Source: an uncultured Paracoccaceae bacterium | GTDB lineage: Bacteria > Pseudomonadota > Alphaproteobacteria > Rhodobacterales > Rhodobacteraceae | Assembly (NCBI GenBank): GCA_947503935.1 | Contig: CANNFR010000002.1 | Span: 471,059 to 535,058 of the forward strand | Reading direction: 5' to 3' | Length of the DNA stretch: 64,000 nucleotides | Part shown: positions 50,008 to 58,058 of the stretch, one piece after another | How positions within the stretch are numbered: the stretch's first letter is position 1 | How the letters are laid out: every line of letters begins with the position of its first letter | Position numbers and translations under genes: made by a program | The notes under the pieces: generated by a model | Databases searched by the model: none | Told to the model about the DNA's origin: nothing | Seen by the model: the letters and a program-made list of their open reading frames with translations, nothing else

Positions 50008-50298
50008 ATGATGTATCGTACCTCCATAGGGGCGCTGGCCGCCAGTGTGCTTTTGGCCATCCCCGCCAGCGCCGCCTGCTATGCCGATTACAAGGCCAAG
50101 CGGGATGATCCACTTCAACTGCATTACGGCGTGGTCGAATTACCCGATCAGGCCTGCTCGGCCGGTGCGGCGCGGGGCGAAATTGCGCGCCGCATTGCCC
50201 GCGACGGGTGGGAGCTTTTGAACGTTCTGTCCGTCTTCGACGACACAGGTCTTGAGGCGCGCCGTGACAGCGCCGCTGAGTATTTTCTGCGCTACTGA
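50008..50298 (+). CDS. Small secreted protein of unknown function
   Basis: A 96-aa predicted periplasmic protein. The signal peptide ends IPASA before ACYADYKAKRDDPLQLHYGV, a block I have seen in uncharacterised Rhodobacterales proteins. Two Cys residues may form a disulfide. The C-terminal WELLNVLSVFD segment is amphipathic. Alternative starts are an ATG at 50011 and a TTG at 49972. Confidence 0.7.
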   Translation: MMYRTSIGALAASVLLAIPASAACYADYKAKRDDPLQLHYGVVELPDQACSAGAARGEIARRIARDGWELLNVLSVFDDTGLEARRDSAAEYFLRY

Positions 50299-50372
50299 GC
50301 GCCTTTTTTGATGGCTTGACGCCCGGGTTGCGGGGCGAAATGATCCGCTCAAGCCAAAACGGAGAGCCACAA

Positions 50373-51086
50373 GTGGCCGATACCCCCGACCTCGACACCC
50401 CGGTGAGGCGCCAATTGGCAGCCGGTAACCGCATCGTTCTGGGCGGGATCGCGGCCATTGTGGTGATTTTGGCGATTGCGGCGGCGGTTCTTCTGACCAG
50501 CCTGCCCGACGCCAATGCGTTCAACAGCAAGGTCGAACAGATCTTTGTCGAGAACGACGACCTGACCTCGAATGCCGAGATCAAGCTGTTGGAGATCCTG
50601 GCGCAATCCGGCACCGCGTTTTCCGAGGTTCTGGCCTCCTATCGCGGGGTGATCTTCATCCTTCTGGTCTTTGCAGCCGCCCTTCTGATCGCGGCGATCG
50701 TCTTTCTCATCACGATCATCGCCCTGAACCGCCGCATGTCCGAGATTGAGAGGACGGGCATCCAGGTGTCCTCGCTGTTGATCAGCCGTGAGGAGAACAC
50801 CGTCTGGCTGAACAATATGGAGTTCAAGCTGACCGAGGCGGCGATTGAAACCTTGTCGGTGCTGGCCGAGGCGCGGATGGACGAAGACGTGATGTCGGGC
50901 TGTGAGATTGAGGCCGTGATCTCGGGCCGGGATGCCGCCGATTGCGATGAAGCCGCCGGTGCCACGCGCATCAAGCGGCTGCGCGACATGCTGGGCAATC
51001 AGATCGTCAGCGAGCTTCTGGTCAAGAACATCGCCCGCAAGGGCTATATGCTGGCCGTCGATCGCAACGCAATCAAGATGCTCTGA
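50373..51086 (+). CDS. Two-helix membrane protein with a winged-helix-like C-terminal domain
   Basis: A 237-aa protein. Residues about 20-43 and 92-117 are strongly hydrophobic, flanking a loop of about 50 residues. The C-terminal 95 residues (KLTEAAIETLSVLAEARMDEDVM through TRIKRLRDMLGNQIVSELLVKNIARKGYMLAV) follow the order of an OmpR/ToxR-type winged helix, including the final KGYML wing. This suggests a membrane-tethered cytoplasmic DNA-binding protein with reversed order relative to ToxR. GTG at 50373 with GGAGAG was chosen; an ATG at 50340 is possible. Domain identity is inferred by eye. Confidence 0.65.
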   Translation: MADTPDLDTPVRRQLAAGNRIVLGGIAAIVVILAIAAAVLLTSLPDANAFNSKVEQIFVENDDLTSNAEIKLLEILAQSGTAFSEVLASYRGVIFILLVFAAALLIAAIVFLITIIALNRRMSEIERTGIQVSSLLISREENTVWLNNMEFKLTEAAIETLSVLAEARMDEDVMSGCEIEAVISGRDAADCDEAAGATRIKRLRDMLGNQIVSELLVKNIARKGYMLAVDRNAIKML

Positions 51087-51133
51087 CACATCTTTTGATT
51101 GTGCGCGATCCGTTTGGGCCGCATATCTGGTAA

Positions 51134-51478
51134 ATGGAGCCCCGCAACCAGACCGAGCGGCAGGAAAAGCGGCTGCGTCGCCAGATTGAGCAGCTTTCGC
51201 AAATCGCGCCCCCCGCGCGTCGTCCGATCCGTTCGGTGCTTGACGGGCGGCTGCGTTATGTCCGTCTGCCGCTTGGCATTCTGCTGATCATGGGTGGTCT
51301 GGTGGGGTTTTTGCCGGTCGTCGGCTTCTGGATGATCCCACTTGGCCTGTTGCTGGTCGCCGTCGATCTTCCGTTCCTGCGCCCCTTCGTCACCAGCGCG
51401 ATGGTCCGGCTGCGGCGCTGGCTGCGGGTCCGCCTTGCCCGCCACAAGCGCCGCGATCCGCCAAAGCCGCCGGAATGA
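51134..51478 (+). CDS. Small membrane protein
   Basis: A 114-aa protein with a basic N-terminal helix, two hydrophobic segments (LPLGILLIMGGLVGFLPVVG and FWMIPLGLLLVAVDLPFLRP) and an Arg-rich tail. It may be peripheral to cell-envelope processes, but no family was recognised. It starts 47 bp after the winged-helix membrane gene, probably co-transcribed. Confidence 0.65.
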   Translation: MEPRNQTERQEKRLRRQIEQLSQIAPPARRPIRSVLDGRLRYVRLPLGILLIMGGLVGFLPVVGFWMIPLGLLLVAVDLPFLRPFVTSAMVRLRRWLRVRLARHKRRDPPKPPE

Positions 51479-51818
51479 TATGTTTTGCCGGAAGATGGCG
51501 GCCCCGATAGAACATAAAAGAGCGTTGATTTCTCGGGAAAAACCCTGTCTGTGGCCCGAAATCCAGCGCTATAGAATTCAATAAGTTACGAGCGCCAATG
51601 TCTAGATTATGCGCGGGCTAAGGGCCGTCCTCATCCAGATACAAGCGGCCCACAACCGACATTGACCATGGCGCGCTAATTCTGCGGTCTCAGCTTGCAT
51701 TCCGGACACTCGCCACCCGCATGGTGCCGGGCTCGGCTCAGTCAGTCCATTTCAGGATTCCGCTCGGAGCAACTGACCAAGCCTTGATGTTGTTCGACCG
51801 GTTGTTAGCTTCCAGATC
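51479..51818. other. Intergenic stretch with no supported gene
   Basis: About 340 bp of mixed composition without open frames of interest, hairpin terminators or recognisable RNA genes. It marks the switch to a less GC-biased segment that continues through the rhomboid and LysR genes. Confidence 0.5.
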
Positions 51819-52418
51819 ATGGTTGGCCCGGATCATATGAAGATTGTCCTGAAAAGGTTTATCGTTCTTTCTGTTTTCATTGCGGCATTGTGGGTGATCC
51901 AAGCTGTGAACTGGGTCACGGGATATGATCTCAACGTCACTTTTGGCCTGGTGCCGAGACAGATCTACGGCCTTGACGGGGTTTTCGGCATGCCCATCCT
52001 GCATGGCAGTTTCGGGCATCTGATGGCGAATACTCCACCATTGCTTTTGATGGGCGGGCTTCTGGCAGCGACAGCAACTCGAGCGCTGCTTGCCATTAAT
52101 GCTGTCATTGTCGGCCTCGGAGGCGCACTTGTCTGGCTGCTTGGAAGTCCAGCTATCCACATCGGAGCGTCTGGATTAATCTTCGGATGGTTCGGTTTTC
52201 TCATCACACGTGGCCTTGTGGACCGATCTCCTATCGCGCTCGGGGCAGCAATACTCGTGGGCTTGCTTTACGGCTCCATGATCTGGGGAGTGCTTCCAGG
52301 CCAACCCGGCGTTTCCTGGGAGGCCCACCTATTCGGTGCGCTTGCAGGCTCCGTAGCTGCCTTGACCATACGGACGCATGTTCATGCTCCGCGACTGCGC
52401 GATGTAGATCGGCGATGA
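51819..52418 (+). CDS. Rhomboid-family intramembrane serine protease
   Basis: A 199-aa polytopic protein with about six helices. The catalytic Ser118 lies in HIGASGLIFGW and His170 in SWEAHLFGALAG. The loop HGSFGHLMANT supplies the conserved His and Asn of the oxyanion region. Rhomboids cut single-pass membrane proteins; the substrate is unknown. The start could also be the ATG at 51837. It stands alone. Confidence 0.88.
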   Translation: MVGPDHMKIVLKRFIVLSVFIAALWVIQAVNWVTGYDLNVTFGLVPRQIYGLDGVFGMPILHGSFGHLMANTPPLLLMGGLLAATATRALLAINAVIVGLGGALVWLLGSPAIHIGASGLIFGWFGFLITRGLVDRSPIALGAAILVGLLYGSMIWGVLPGQPGVSWEAHLFGALAGSVAALTIRTHVHAPRLRDVDRR

Positions 52419-52685
52419 CGAGCCTTAAATTGCGGCTCAGAGCTGCAATCTGCTAAGGGCGCCAGGTGCTGCGGTGCGACCCGTCAGACCGGACTTTCGC
52501 TGCACGTGCAATATCTGCGGAGGATCGAATTCACGGTCCGCGGACGAAGCGGTCGCCCATCTTCTTCAAATAGAGGTCTGCTCGCTAGCCGTTTGCCGGC
52601 ATTCATCAGAGCATACGCAATCGTCCTCTGTGAACTGAAAAGCCCTATGAATTCTGACAGCTCGTCCAACAGGCAAGTCTAAGCT

Positions 52686-53576
52686 TCATCCCGAAACCTC
52701 GTGCGTGAGAAAGTCGAGTACTGCGCGCACGCGGCGTGGCAGATGGCGGCCTTCGGGATAGACCAGCGAAATCGGTGGTCCAACTGCCGTGTAGTCTGAG
52801 AGGACTTGGACCAGTGTTCCGGCCTTAAGGTCTGCAGCCAGGTTGAAGCTCAGGTCCTGAACAATAGCGAGGCCCGACCGGGCGACGGCCAGATAGGCGT
52901 TGCCATCGTTCACGCAGAGATGTTGGGCGGGGTCAATGCGGACCGGTCCGTCCCGGGTCTCGAAACGCCACTGGAATGGCCGGCCAGACCCCTTGAAGAA
53001 ATACGTCGCACATTCATGGTGATGCAGGTCGTTCGGTTCCTTCGGCATGCCGCGTGCTTCGATGTATGCAGGCGCTGCGCAGGTGATCCAATGTGCTTCC
53101 ATCACCTTTCGAGCTCGTAAGCTGGAATCTGTTAGCTCTCCGATCCGCAATGCGAGATCGACACCCTGTTCAACCAGGTCGCTGAACTGGTCATTGAAGC
53201 GGATGTCCAAATCGACGCCCGGGTTCGCACGTTTGAAGTCGAGCAAGTGCGGTACAACGTGGCGTTGGCCAAGCATGGAAGGCATATCGATGCGCACCCG
53301 GCCCCGTAGATCAGCCTGACTGTCCTGTATCTCCGTTTCGGCCTCAGCGATATCGTCGAGGATTGATCGCGCGCGCGTGTAAAAGCGTTCGCCTTCTTCG
53401 GTGAGCGCGACTCGGCGGGTGGTGCGCGTGAACAGTCGCACCCCAAGCCGCGACTCGAGCCGCCCGACACTCTTCGATGTTCCCGACGAGGTAACACCCA
53501 GCCGCTGTGCGGCTGCCGTGAAGCTGCTGGTTTCGGCAACGGCCACAAAGACGGAGAGATCGTTTAGCTGGTCCAT
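52686..53576 (-). CDS. LysR-family transcriptional regulator
   Basis: A 296-aa regulator of the CrgA-like LysR group. The N-terminal HTH is TSSFTAAAQRLGVTSSGTSKSVGRLESRLGVRLF, and the type 2 periplasmic-binding fold follows. It is divergent from a monooxygenase/NTF2/GST set with 125 bp between, which holds a T-N11-A palindrome. It most likely activates that set in response to a small aromatic or quinone-like effector (inference from neighbours). Confidence 0.93.
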   Translation of the reverse strand: MDQLNDLSVFVAVAETSSFTAAAQRLGVTSSGTSKSVGRLESRLGVRLFTRTTRRVALTEEGERFYTRARSILDDIAEAETEIQDSQADLRGRVRIDMPSMLGQRHVVPHLLDFKRANPGVDLDIRFNDQFSDLVEQGVDLALRIGELTDSSLRARKVMEAHWITCAAPAYIEARGMPKEPNDLHHHECATYFFKGSGRPFQWRFETRDGPVRIDPAQHLCVNDGNAYLAVARSGLAIVQDLSFNLAADLKAGTLVQVLSDYTAVGPPISLVYPEGRHLPRRVRAVLDFLTHEVSG

Positions 53577-53596
53577 ACCTTATTATGGACTCAGTG

Positions 53597-53611
53597 TTGA
53601 TAATGATTCAA
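53597..53611. promoter_or_regulatory. Candidate LysR box
   Basis: TTGATAATGATTCAA has TTGA/TCAA arms and an inner T-N11-A. It overlaps a wider inverted repeat GATAAT (53599-53604) with ATTATC (53623-53628). It lies just upstream of lysR in the divergent region. Confidence 0.55.
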
Positions 53612-53701
53612 CAGTTAGGCGGATTATCATCGGTATGAAACCTGGCCATCTTCCCTTCATCGAAACGCGGAACGCTCCGCTTAAGCGAAAGCGAGAAAGC
53701 C

Positions 53702-54064
53702 ATGAAGGACGCAATCGAAACCACCGACCCGATCACCATCGCGGTGCAATTCAAGACCAAGCCCGGTCAGCAAGACGAAGCCAAGGCGGTCGTCGACCGC
53801 ATCCTGCGCGACGTGCTGGCAGAGGACGGCAACGTCCATGTTCAGATGTTCCAGGACCCCGAAGACCCGACGAAGTTCCTCTTCATCGAGACCTTCGTGA
53901 ACAAGGCCGCCGAGACGGCACATACGCAGACGCCGTATATGCAACGCTTCTATCAGGAGATAGCTGCTCCGCTCGATGGGGAATCGACCCTCGCCTATTG
54001 GAAGCCCTACGGCCTGTTTGACGGCGCCGGTGCGAAGGCCGTGTCCTTCGATCTGCCCAACTAA
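53702..54064 (+). CDS. Antibiotic-biosynthesis-monooxygenase-family protein
   Basis: A 120-aa ferredoxin-like-fold protein with an ABM domain (ITIAVQFKTKPGQQDEAKAVV, then FLFIETFVNKAAETAHTQTPYMQRF). Members include YgiN-type quinol monooxygenases that work without a cofactor. The first gene of a plus-strand set, it is divergent from lysR. It is followed 25 bp later by an exported NTF2-like protein. Confidence 0.85.
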   Translation: MKDAIETTDPITIAVQFKTKPGQQDEAKAVVDRILRDVLAEDGNVHVQMFQDPEDPTKFLFIETFVNKAAETAHTQTPYMQRFYQEIAAPLDGESTLAYWKPYGLFDGAGAKAVSFDLPN

Positions 54065-54089
54065 CCCTCACTCAAACCTGGAGAACACC

Positions 54090-54626
54090 ATGTCTAGTTT
54101 TATCAAATCCCTTGCGCTCGCCGCTGCGACCAGCACGGCTCTTATCACCAGCGCTGTCGCCCAAGACGTACCGCCCACCTCTGATGTCGCCGATCACCAT
54201 GCCGTCACCGACGCGCTGATCCGCTTCACCAACGGGATGGACACCGACAATGGCGCGCTCATTGCATCCGCCTTTGCCGAAGCCGGTATCGCCGACTTCA
54301 CCCCGGCCGCAGCCCGCGTGGGCATGCAGTTCCCGGTTCTGGAAGGGCGCGAGAACATCGTTTCGGCTTTAGTGCCCTTTGCCTCCGGCTTCACAACATC
54401 GCATTCCGTGACCAACGCACGGGCTGACGTCCAGGGCGATACGGCAACGCTCTACGCTCTGGTCGAAGCGCAACACTTGCCCGAGGGCGACGGCTCGCGC
54501 AACTTCATGATGATGAACCAGTACCGGATCGACCTGATCCGCGAAGGCGATCAATGGGTCATGTCCCGCATGACCATCGACAACTTGTGGTCCGAGGGTG
54601 ACCTTGCCGTGATGACCGGCGGCTGA
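54090..54626 (+). CDS. Exported SnoaL/NTF2-like protein
   Basis: A 178-aa protein with a signal peptide (about 25 residues, ending AVAQD) and an NTF2-like alpha+beta domain (VTDALIRFTNGMDTDNGALIASAFAEAG; C-terminal MNQYRIDLIREGDQWVMSRMTIDNLW). This fold includes SnoaL cyclases and ketosteroid isomerases; catalytic residues cannot be assigned. GGAGA precedes the ATG. It lies between the monooxygenase and GST genes. Confidence 0.82.
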   Translation: MSSFIKSLALAAATSTALITSAVAQDVPPTSDVADHHAVTDALIRFTNGMDTDNGALIASAFAEAGIADFTPAAARVGMQFPVLEGRENIVSALVPFASGFTTSHSVTNARADVQGDTATLYALVEAQHLPEGDGSRNFMMMNQYRIDLIREGDQWVMSRMTIDNLWSEGDLAVMTGG

Positions 54627-54712
54627 CGCCCAGTTCACCCACACAACTGACAGCAAGACCGATGGCGACCCACCGGTCTTGCTACTCAATCACTTCAAGA
54701 TTGGATAAAACT

Positions 54713-55414
54713 ATGCCACTCGATCTTTCCACGTCACCCATTGCGGCCCGCTGGCCCTTACACCACCCTGACTTCATTCAGCTCTACACCGAACACACGC
54801 CCAATGGGGCCAAGGTGTCGATCGCGCTTGAAGAGCTCGGCCTTCCGTATGAGGTCCATCACGTGTCCCTTGCCGCCAAAGAGCAGAAGACACAGGAGTT
54901 TCTCCATCTCAATCCTAATGGCAAAATCCCGGCCATCATTGACCCCGATGGGCTAGACGGTGCCCCGACGGGTATCTTCGAAAGCGGCGCGATCCTGTTC
55001 TACCTTGCGGAAAAGACTGGACGCCTCATGCCAATGGATGCCGCGGGCCGTCTTGAGACGCTTCAATGGTTGATGTTCCAGATGGCGAGCATCGGTCCGA
55101 TGTTCGGCCAGTTCGGGCATTTCTACAAAGTGATGGCCGGTAAACTGACCGATCCGTATCCCGTCGAGAAATATGCCGCAGAAGCTCGCAGGCTCTACTC
55201 TGTGATCGACGCTCGTCTCGATGGGCGCGATTGGCTTGTGGGCGACAGCTTCAGCATTGCCGATATCGCCGTCGCTCCGTGGATCTGGTGTATGGAAGAC
55301 ATTTACCGCGGCGGCGATCTGATTGGCGCTCAGGGCTTTCCAAATCTTCGCCGTTGGTACGACGCAATCACCCAATTGCCATCTTGGGAGAGGGGCCTTT
55401 TTGTCGGAAAGTAA
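54713..55414 (+). CDS. Glutathione S-transferase (YghU-like)
   Basis: A 233-aa GST. The N-terminal thioredoxin fold has YTEHTPNGAKVSIALEELGLPYEVHHV and the glutathione-binding NPNGKIPAI with FESGAILFYLAEKTGRL. The all-helical domain contains the N-capping motif FSIADIAVAPW. Similar YghU/YfcG enzymes have disulfide-reductase activity. The ATG at 54713 begins the conserved region. It is probably the third gene of the LysR-controlled set. Confidence 0.92.
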   Translation: MPLDLSTSPIAARWPLHHPDFIQLYTEHTPNGAKVSIALEELGLPYEVHHVSLAAKEQKTQEFLHLNPNGKIPAIIDPDGLDGAPTGIFESGAILFYLAEKTGRLMPMDAAGRLETLQWLMFQMASIGPMFGQFGHFYKVMAGKLTDPYPVEKYAAEARRLYSVIDARLDGRDWLVGDSFSIADIAVAPWIWCMEDIYRGGDLIGAQGFPNLRRWYDAITQLPSWERGLFVGK

Positions 55415-55817
55415 AAACGAATGTCGGCTCACGGGAACAATTGCAGGCATTCCGGCACACTGCAGCATCGGTTAAGTTGGGCTCCTTCTGGACCTCGGAT
55501 GAGGCGCAGCATACTCTCCATCGGGCCCTCTTCGGGCTGCACTCATCGGCCCATAGCAGACCTTGGCTCGGAATTACCTCGCCGCAATGCAGCTTGCCCA
55601 GATTAGACATTCGCGATTGTGCAGCATGAGATCGTCTTCGCCAGCTCGGTATCGGCGAAGGGCGCAGTGCGATGGGCCTCATCCTTAGCTGATATCGATG
55701 TGGAAGCCACCTGCACAGAATCTGCACGAATGAACCTCGTGCCCTGCACGAACGATCCGCACATTACGCGATATAACCTGCGATAGCGTCTCCAAAGGTA
55801 ATGAATGGAGGCAGACC
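55415..55817. other. Intergenic stretch before the DUF4173 operon
   Basis: About 400 bp with no supported gene. The last 110 bp hold three CTGCAC repeats and the Shine-Dalgarno GGAGG of the next gene. The rest contains only short frames without family features. Confidence 0.55.
55711..55749 (+). promoter_or_regulatory. Helically phased CTGCAC direct repeats upstream of the DUF4173 operon
   Basis: CTGCAC occurs at 55711, 55722 and 55744, spaced 11 and 22 bp, so all lie on one face of the helix. OmpR/PhoB-type response regulators bind direct repeats with such spacing, and one is encoded in the operon downstream. Binding is inferred. Confidence 0.5.
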
Positions 55818-57356
55818 ATGACAGGGGCGCTCATTATTCGCGGGCTACCGGAATGTATCAAGAATGATGGCTGGTGGCTTACAGATGCGGGGGGCACGCT
55901 CCCCTCGGCTCCAAAGGTGGAGGGCAAGGACCCGCGGGTTCTGCGGAGCTGGCGGGATTTCCGCGTCTCTCTGATGGCTCTGCTCATCATGACTGCACTT
56001 GCCGATCTGAGCTTCTGGAAACAGGAGCTCGGTCTATCGACCGCAGTCTTCTGTATTGCCCTTTCGGCCGTGATGGTGGCGATGAAACCAGAGCGCGCGT
56101 CCAAACGGGAATGGGCGGGAGCGCTTGGATGGGCGGTTGTCTGCAACCTGCCGGTGGTCGAGCATGTTCAGGCCTTTTCGATTGGCTTCAGCATCGTTGG
56201 ATTAGCGGGCCTGCTGGCTTGGGTCGTCCGCGACCGGCTTGCGGAGGCCTGGCAGGTCGCCACCTTGTTTTTTCGAGCCTCAACGCAGGGAACACTTCTC
56301 TTGCCACGCCTGGCCGCAGAGGTGGTCTTGACGCAACAGTCGGGTGTGAGCTGGCGTAACAGTCTTCAAACCATCGCCTTGCCCCTATCCGTAGGGCTGG
56401 TCTTCCTGCTGTTGTTTGCAAGCGCCAATCCGCTTCTTGAGGCGGCCCTGGAGGATTTGTTGATCGCTGAATGGTTCAGCACGGATCTGATCTGGCGGGT
56501 CACATTCTGGATCGTTATCGCCTGTCTCGTGTTTCCTTATCTGCGCACGCAGTGGCTGCGCGAAACGGCGCCGGCGTCTCCGGGCCCCGCCTTCCGGGTC
56601 AACTGGCCGCAATCCGCCTCTGGTATGGTCAATGCACGATCCGTCACGCTGTCGCTGGTGCTTTTCAATGCGATGTTCCTTGCACAAACCATGTCGGATA
56701 TCGCCGTGCTGGCAGGTGGGATGGAGCTGCCACGCGGGATGACCTATTCGGAATATGCCCATCGCGGAGCCTATCCCCTTTTGGTGACGGCTCTGCTGGC
56801 GGGGCTGTTTTCGGTCGCAACCCATAAGATGGTGCGCGAACAACGCATGCTGCGGTGGATGGTCTACGCGTGGTTGGGGCAGACACTCTTCCTTGTCCTG
56901 ACCGCGTCCTTTCGGCTGCAGCTTTATGTTCACGCCTATGCGCTCACACATCTGCGCATTGCCGCCTTCATCTGGATGGGGCTGGTCCTGATCGGCTTGT
57001 GTTTGGTGATCGTACAGATTGCGAAGCGGCATAGCGTCGGCTGGCTGTTCCGCTACAATGCAGTCGCCGCAGCGGTGACGCTTTATCTCTGCTGCTTTGT
57101 CAATTTCACCCATATTATCGCCGACTTCAACCTGACCTCCGGTACCCCGTTATCGCGCGTGGATTACCATTACCTGTGTTCTTTGGGCGAGCAGGCGATT
57201 CCGGCAATTATGGAGCACGGGCCGGCCTCCTATGAGATACCGTGCAGACAACTGACCCGACCCATGTTCTGGTTCGATCCGATCGACAGCTGGCAGGAAT
57301 GGGGCTTTCGCAGCTGGCGGCTACAGCTGTATCTTGCAGAGCATCGGAGCCAATGA
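55818..57356 (+). CDS. DUF4173 polytopic membrane protein
   Basis: A 512-aa protein with about eleven helices and the DUF4173 signature GGMELPRGMTYSEYAHRGAYPLL near residue 310. The family function is unknown. A cytosolic N-terminus of about 45 residues precedes the first helix. The last 60 residues contain HYLCSLGEQAIPAI and two further Cys/Trp-rich segments, likely extracytoplasmic. GGAGG precedes the ATG. It is 9 bp upstream of a response regulator and kinase, forming a three-gene operon. It may be the effector or a sensor partner of that system. Confidence 0.82.
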   Translation: MTGALIIRGLPECIKNDGWWLTDAGGTLPSAPKVEGKDPRVLRSWRDFRVSLMALLIMTALADLSFWKQELGLSTAVFCIALSAVMVAMKPERASKREWAGALGWAVVCNLPVVEHVQAFSIGFSIVGLAGLLAWVVRDRLAEAWQVATLFFRASTQGTLLLPRLAAEVVLTQQSGVSWRNSLQTIALPLSVGLVFLLLFASANPLLEAALEDLLIAEWFSTDLIWRVTFWIVIACLVFPYLRTQWLRETAPASPGPAFRVNWPQSASGMVNARSVTLSLVLFNAMFLAQTMSDIAVLAGGMELPRGMTYSEYAHRGAYPLLVTALLAGLFSVATHKMVREQRMLRWMVYAWLGQTLFLVLTASFRLQLYVHAYALTHLRIAAFIWMGLVLIGLCLVIVQIAKRHSVGWLFRYNAVAAAVTLYLCCFVNFTHIIADFNLTSGTPLSRVDYHYLCSLGEQAIPAIMEHGPASYEIPCRQLTRPMFWFDPIDSWQEWGFRSWRLQLYLAEHRSQ

Positions 57357-57365
57357 GGCAGACCT

Positions 57366-58058
57366 ATGCCAGCGAAACTATTGATTGTTGATGATGATCC
57401 GAACATTCGGGATGTGATCGGGTTTGCAGTTGAAACAGCGGGGTTTGTGGCCGAGTTCGCCGAGGATGGCACAACCGGGCTAAACAGGGCCAAGTCGGAC
57501 GACATTGATCTGTTGGTGCTGGATGTCGGACTTCCCGAAATGGATGGGTTTGAGCTGTGTAAAGAACTCCGCAAGACCTCGGCCGTTCCGATCCTGTTCT
57601 TGACGGCGCGCGACGATGAAATTGACCGCATCCTCGGGATGGAGATCGGAGGGGACGATTACGTCACCAAACCCTTTAGTCCGCGCGAGTTGGTCGCGCG
57701 CATCAAGGCCATCCTCAAGCGATCAACCTCCAGCCAAACCTGGTCCGATGCCACTTTGATGCGTGGGGACCTGATACTGGATCCGAACCGGCATATCTGC
57801 CGCTTTTCTGGGCAGGAAGTGCCTCTGACCGCCTCTGAATTTTTGCTGCTGAAGGCCCTGTTGGAGCGACCTGACCATGTGATGAAGCGTCAGGTTCTGG
57901 TGTCGGCCATCTATGGGCACAACATCCATGTGTCGGATCGCACGGTGGATAGCCATATTCGCAACATTCGCCGAAAGCTGGCCGAGGTGGGCTGCGCAAG
58001 GAGCATCCTCACAGTGCATGGTATCGGATTGCGGATGGGACAATGTCGGGAGGGATGA
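57366..58058 (+). CDS. OmpR-family response regulator
   Basis: A 230-aa regulator. The receiver domain has acidic residues Asp9-Asp11, the phosphorylation site Asp53 (LDVGLPEMDG), Thr80 (FLTARDD) and Lys102 (TKPFSP). The C-terminal winged helix ends GIGLRMG. It overlaps the kinase gene by 16 nt. It probably binds the phased CTGCAC repeats ahead of the operon. Confidence 0.94.
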   Translation: MPAKLLIVDDDPNIRDVIGFAVETAGFVAEFAEDGTTGLNRAKSDDIDLLVLDVGLPEMDGFELCKELRKTSAVPILFLTARDDEIDRILGMEIGGDDYVTKPFSPRELVARIKAILKRSTSSQTWSDATLMRGDLILDPNRHICRFSGQEVPLTASEFLLLKALLERPDHVMKRQVLVSAIYGHNIHVSDRTVDSHIRNIRRKLAEVGCARSILTVHGIGLRMGQCREG

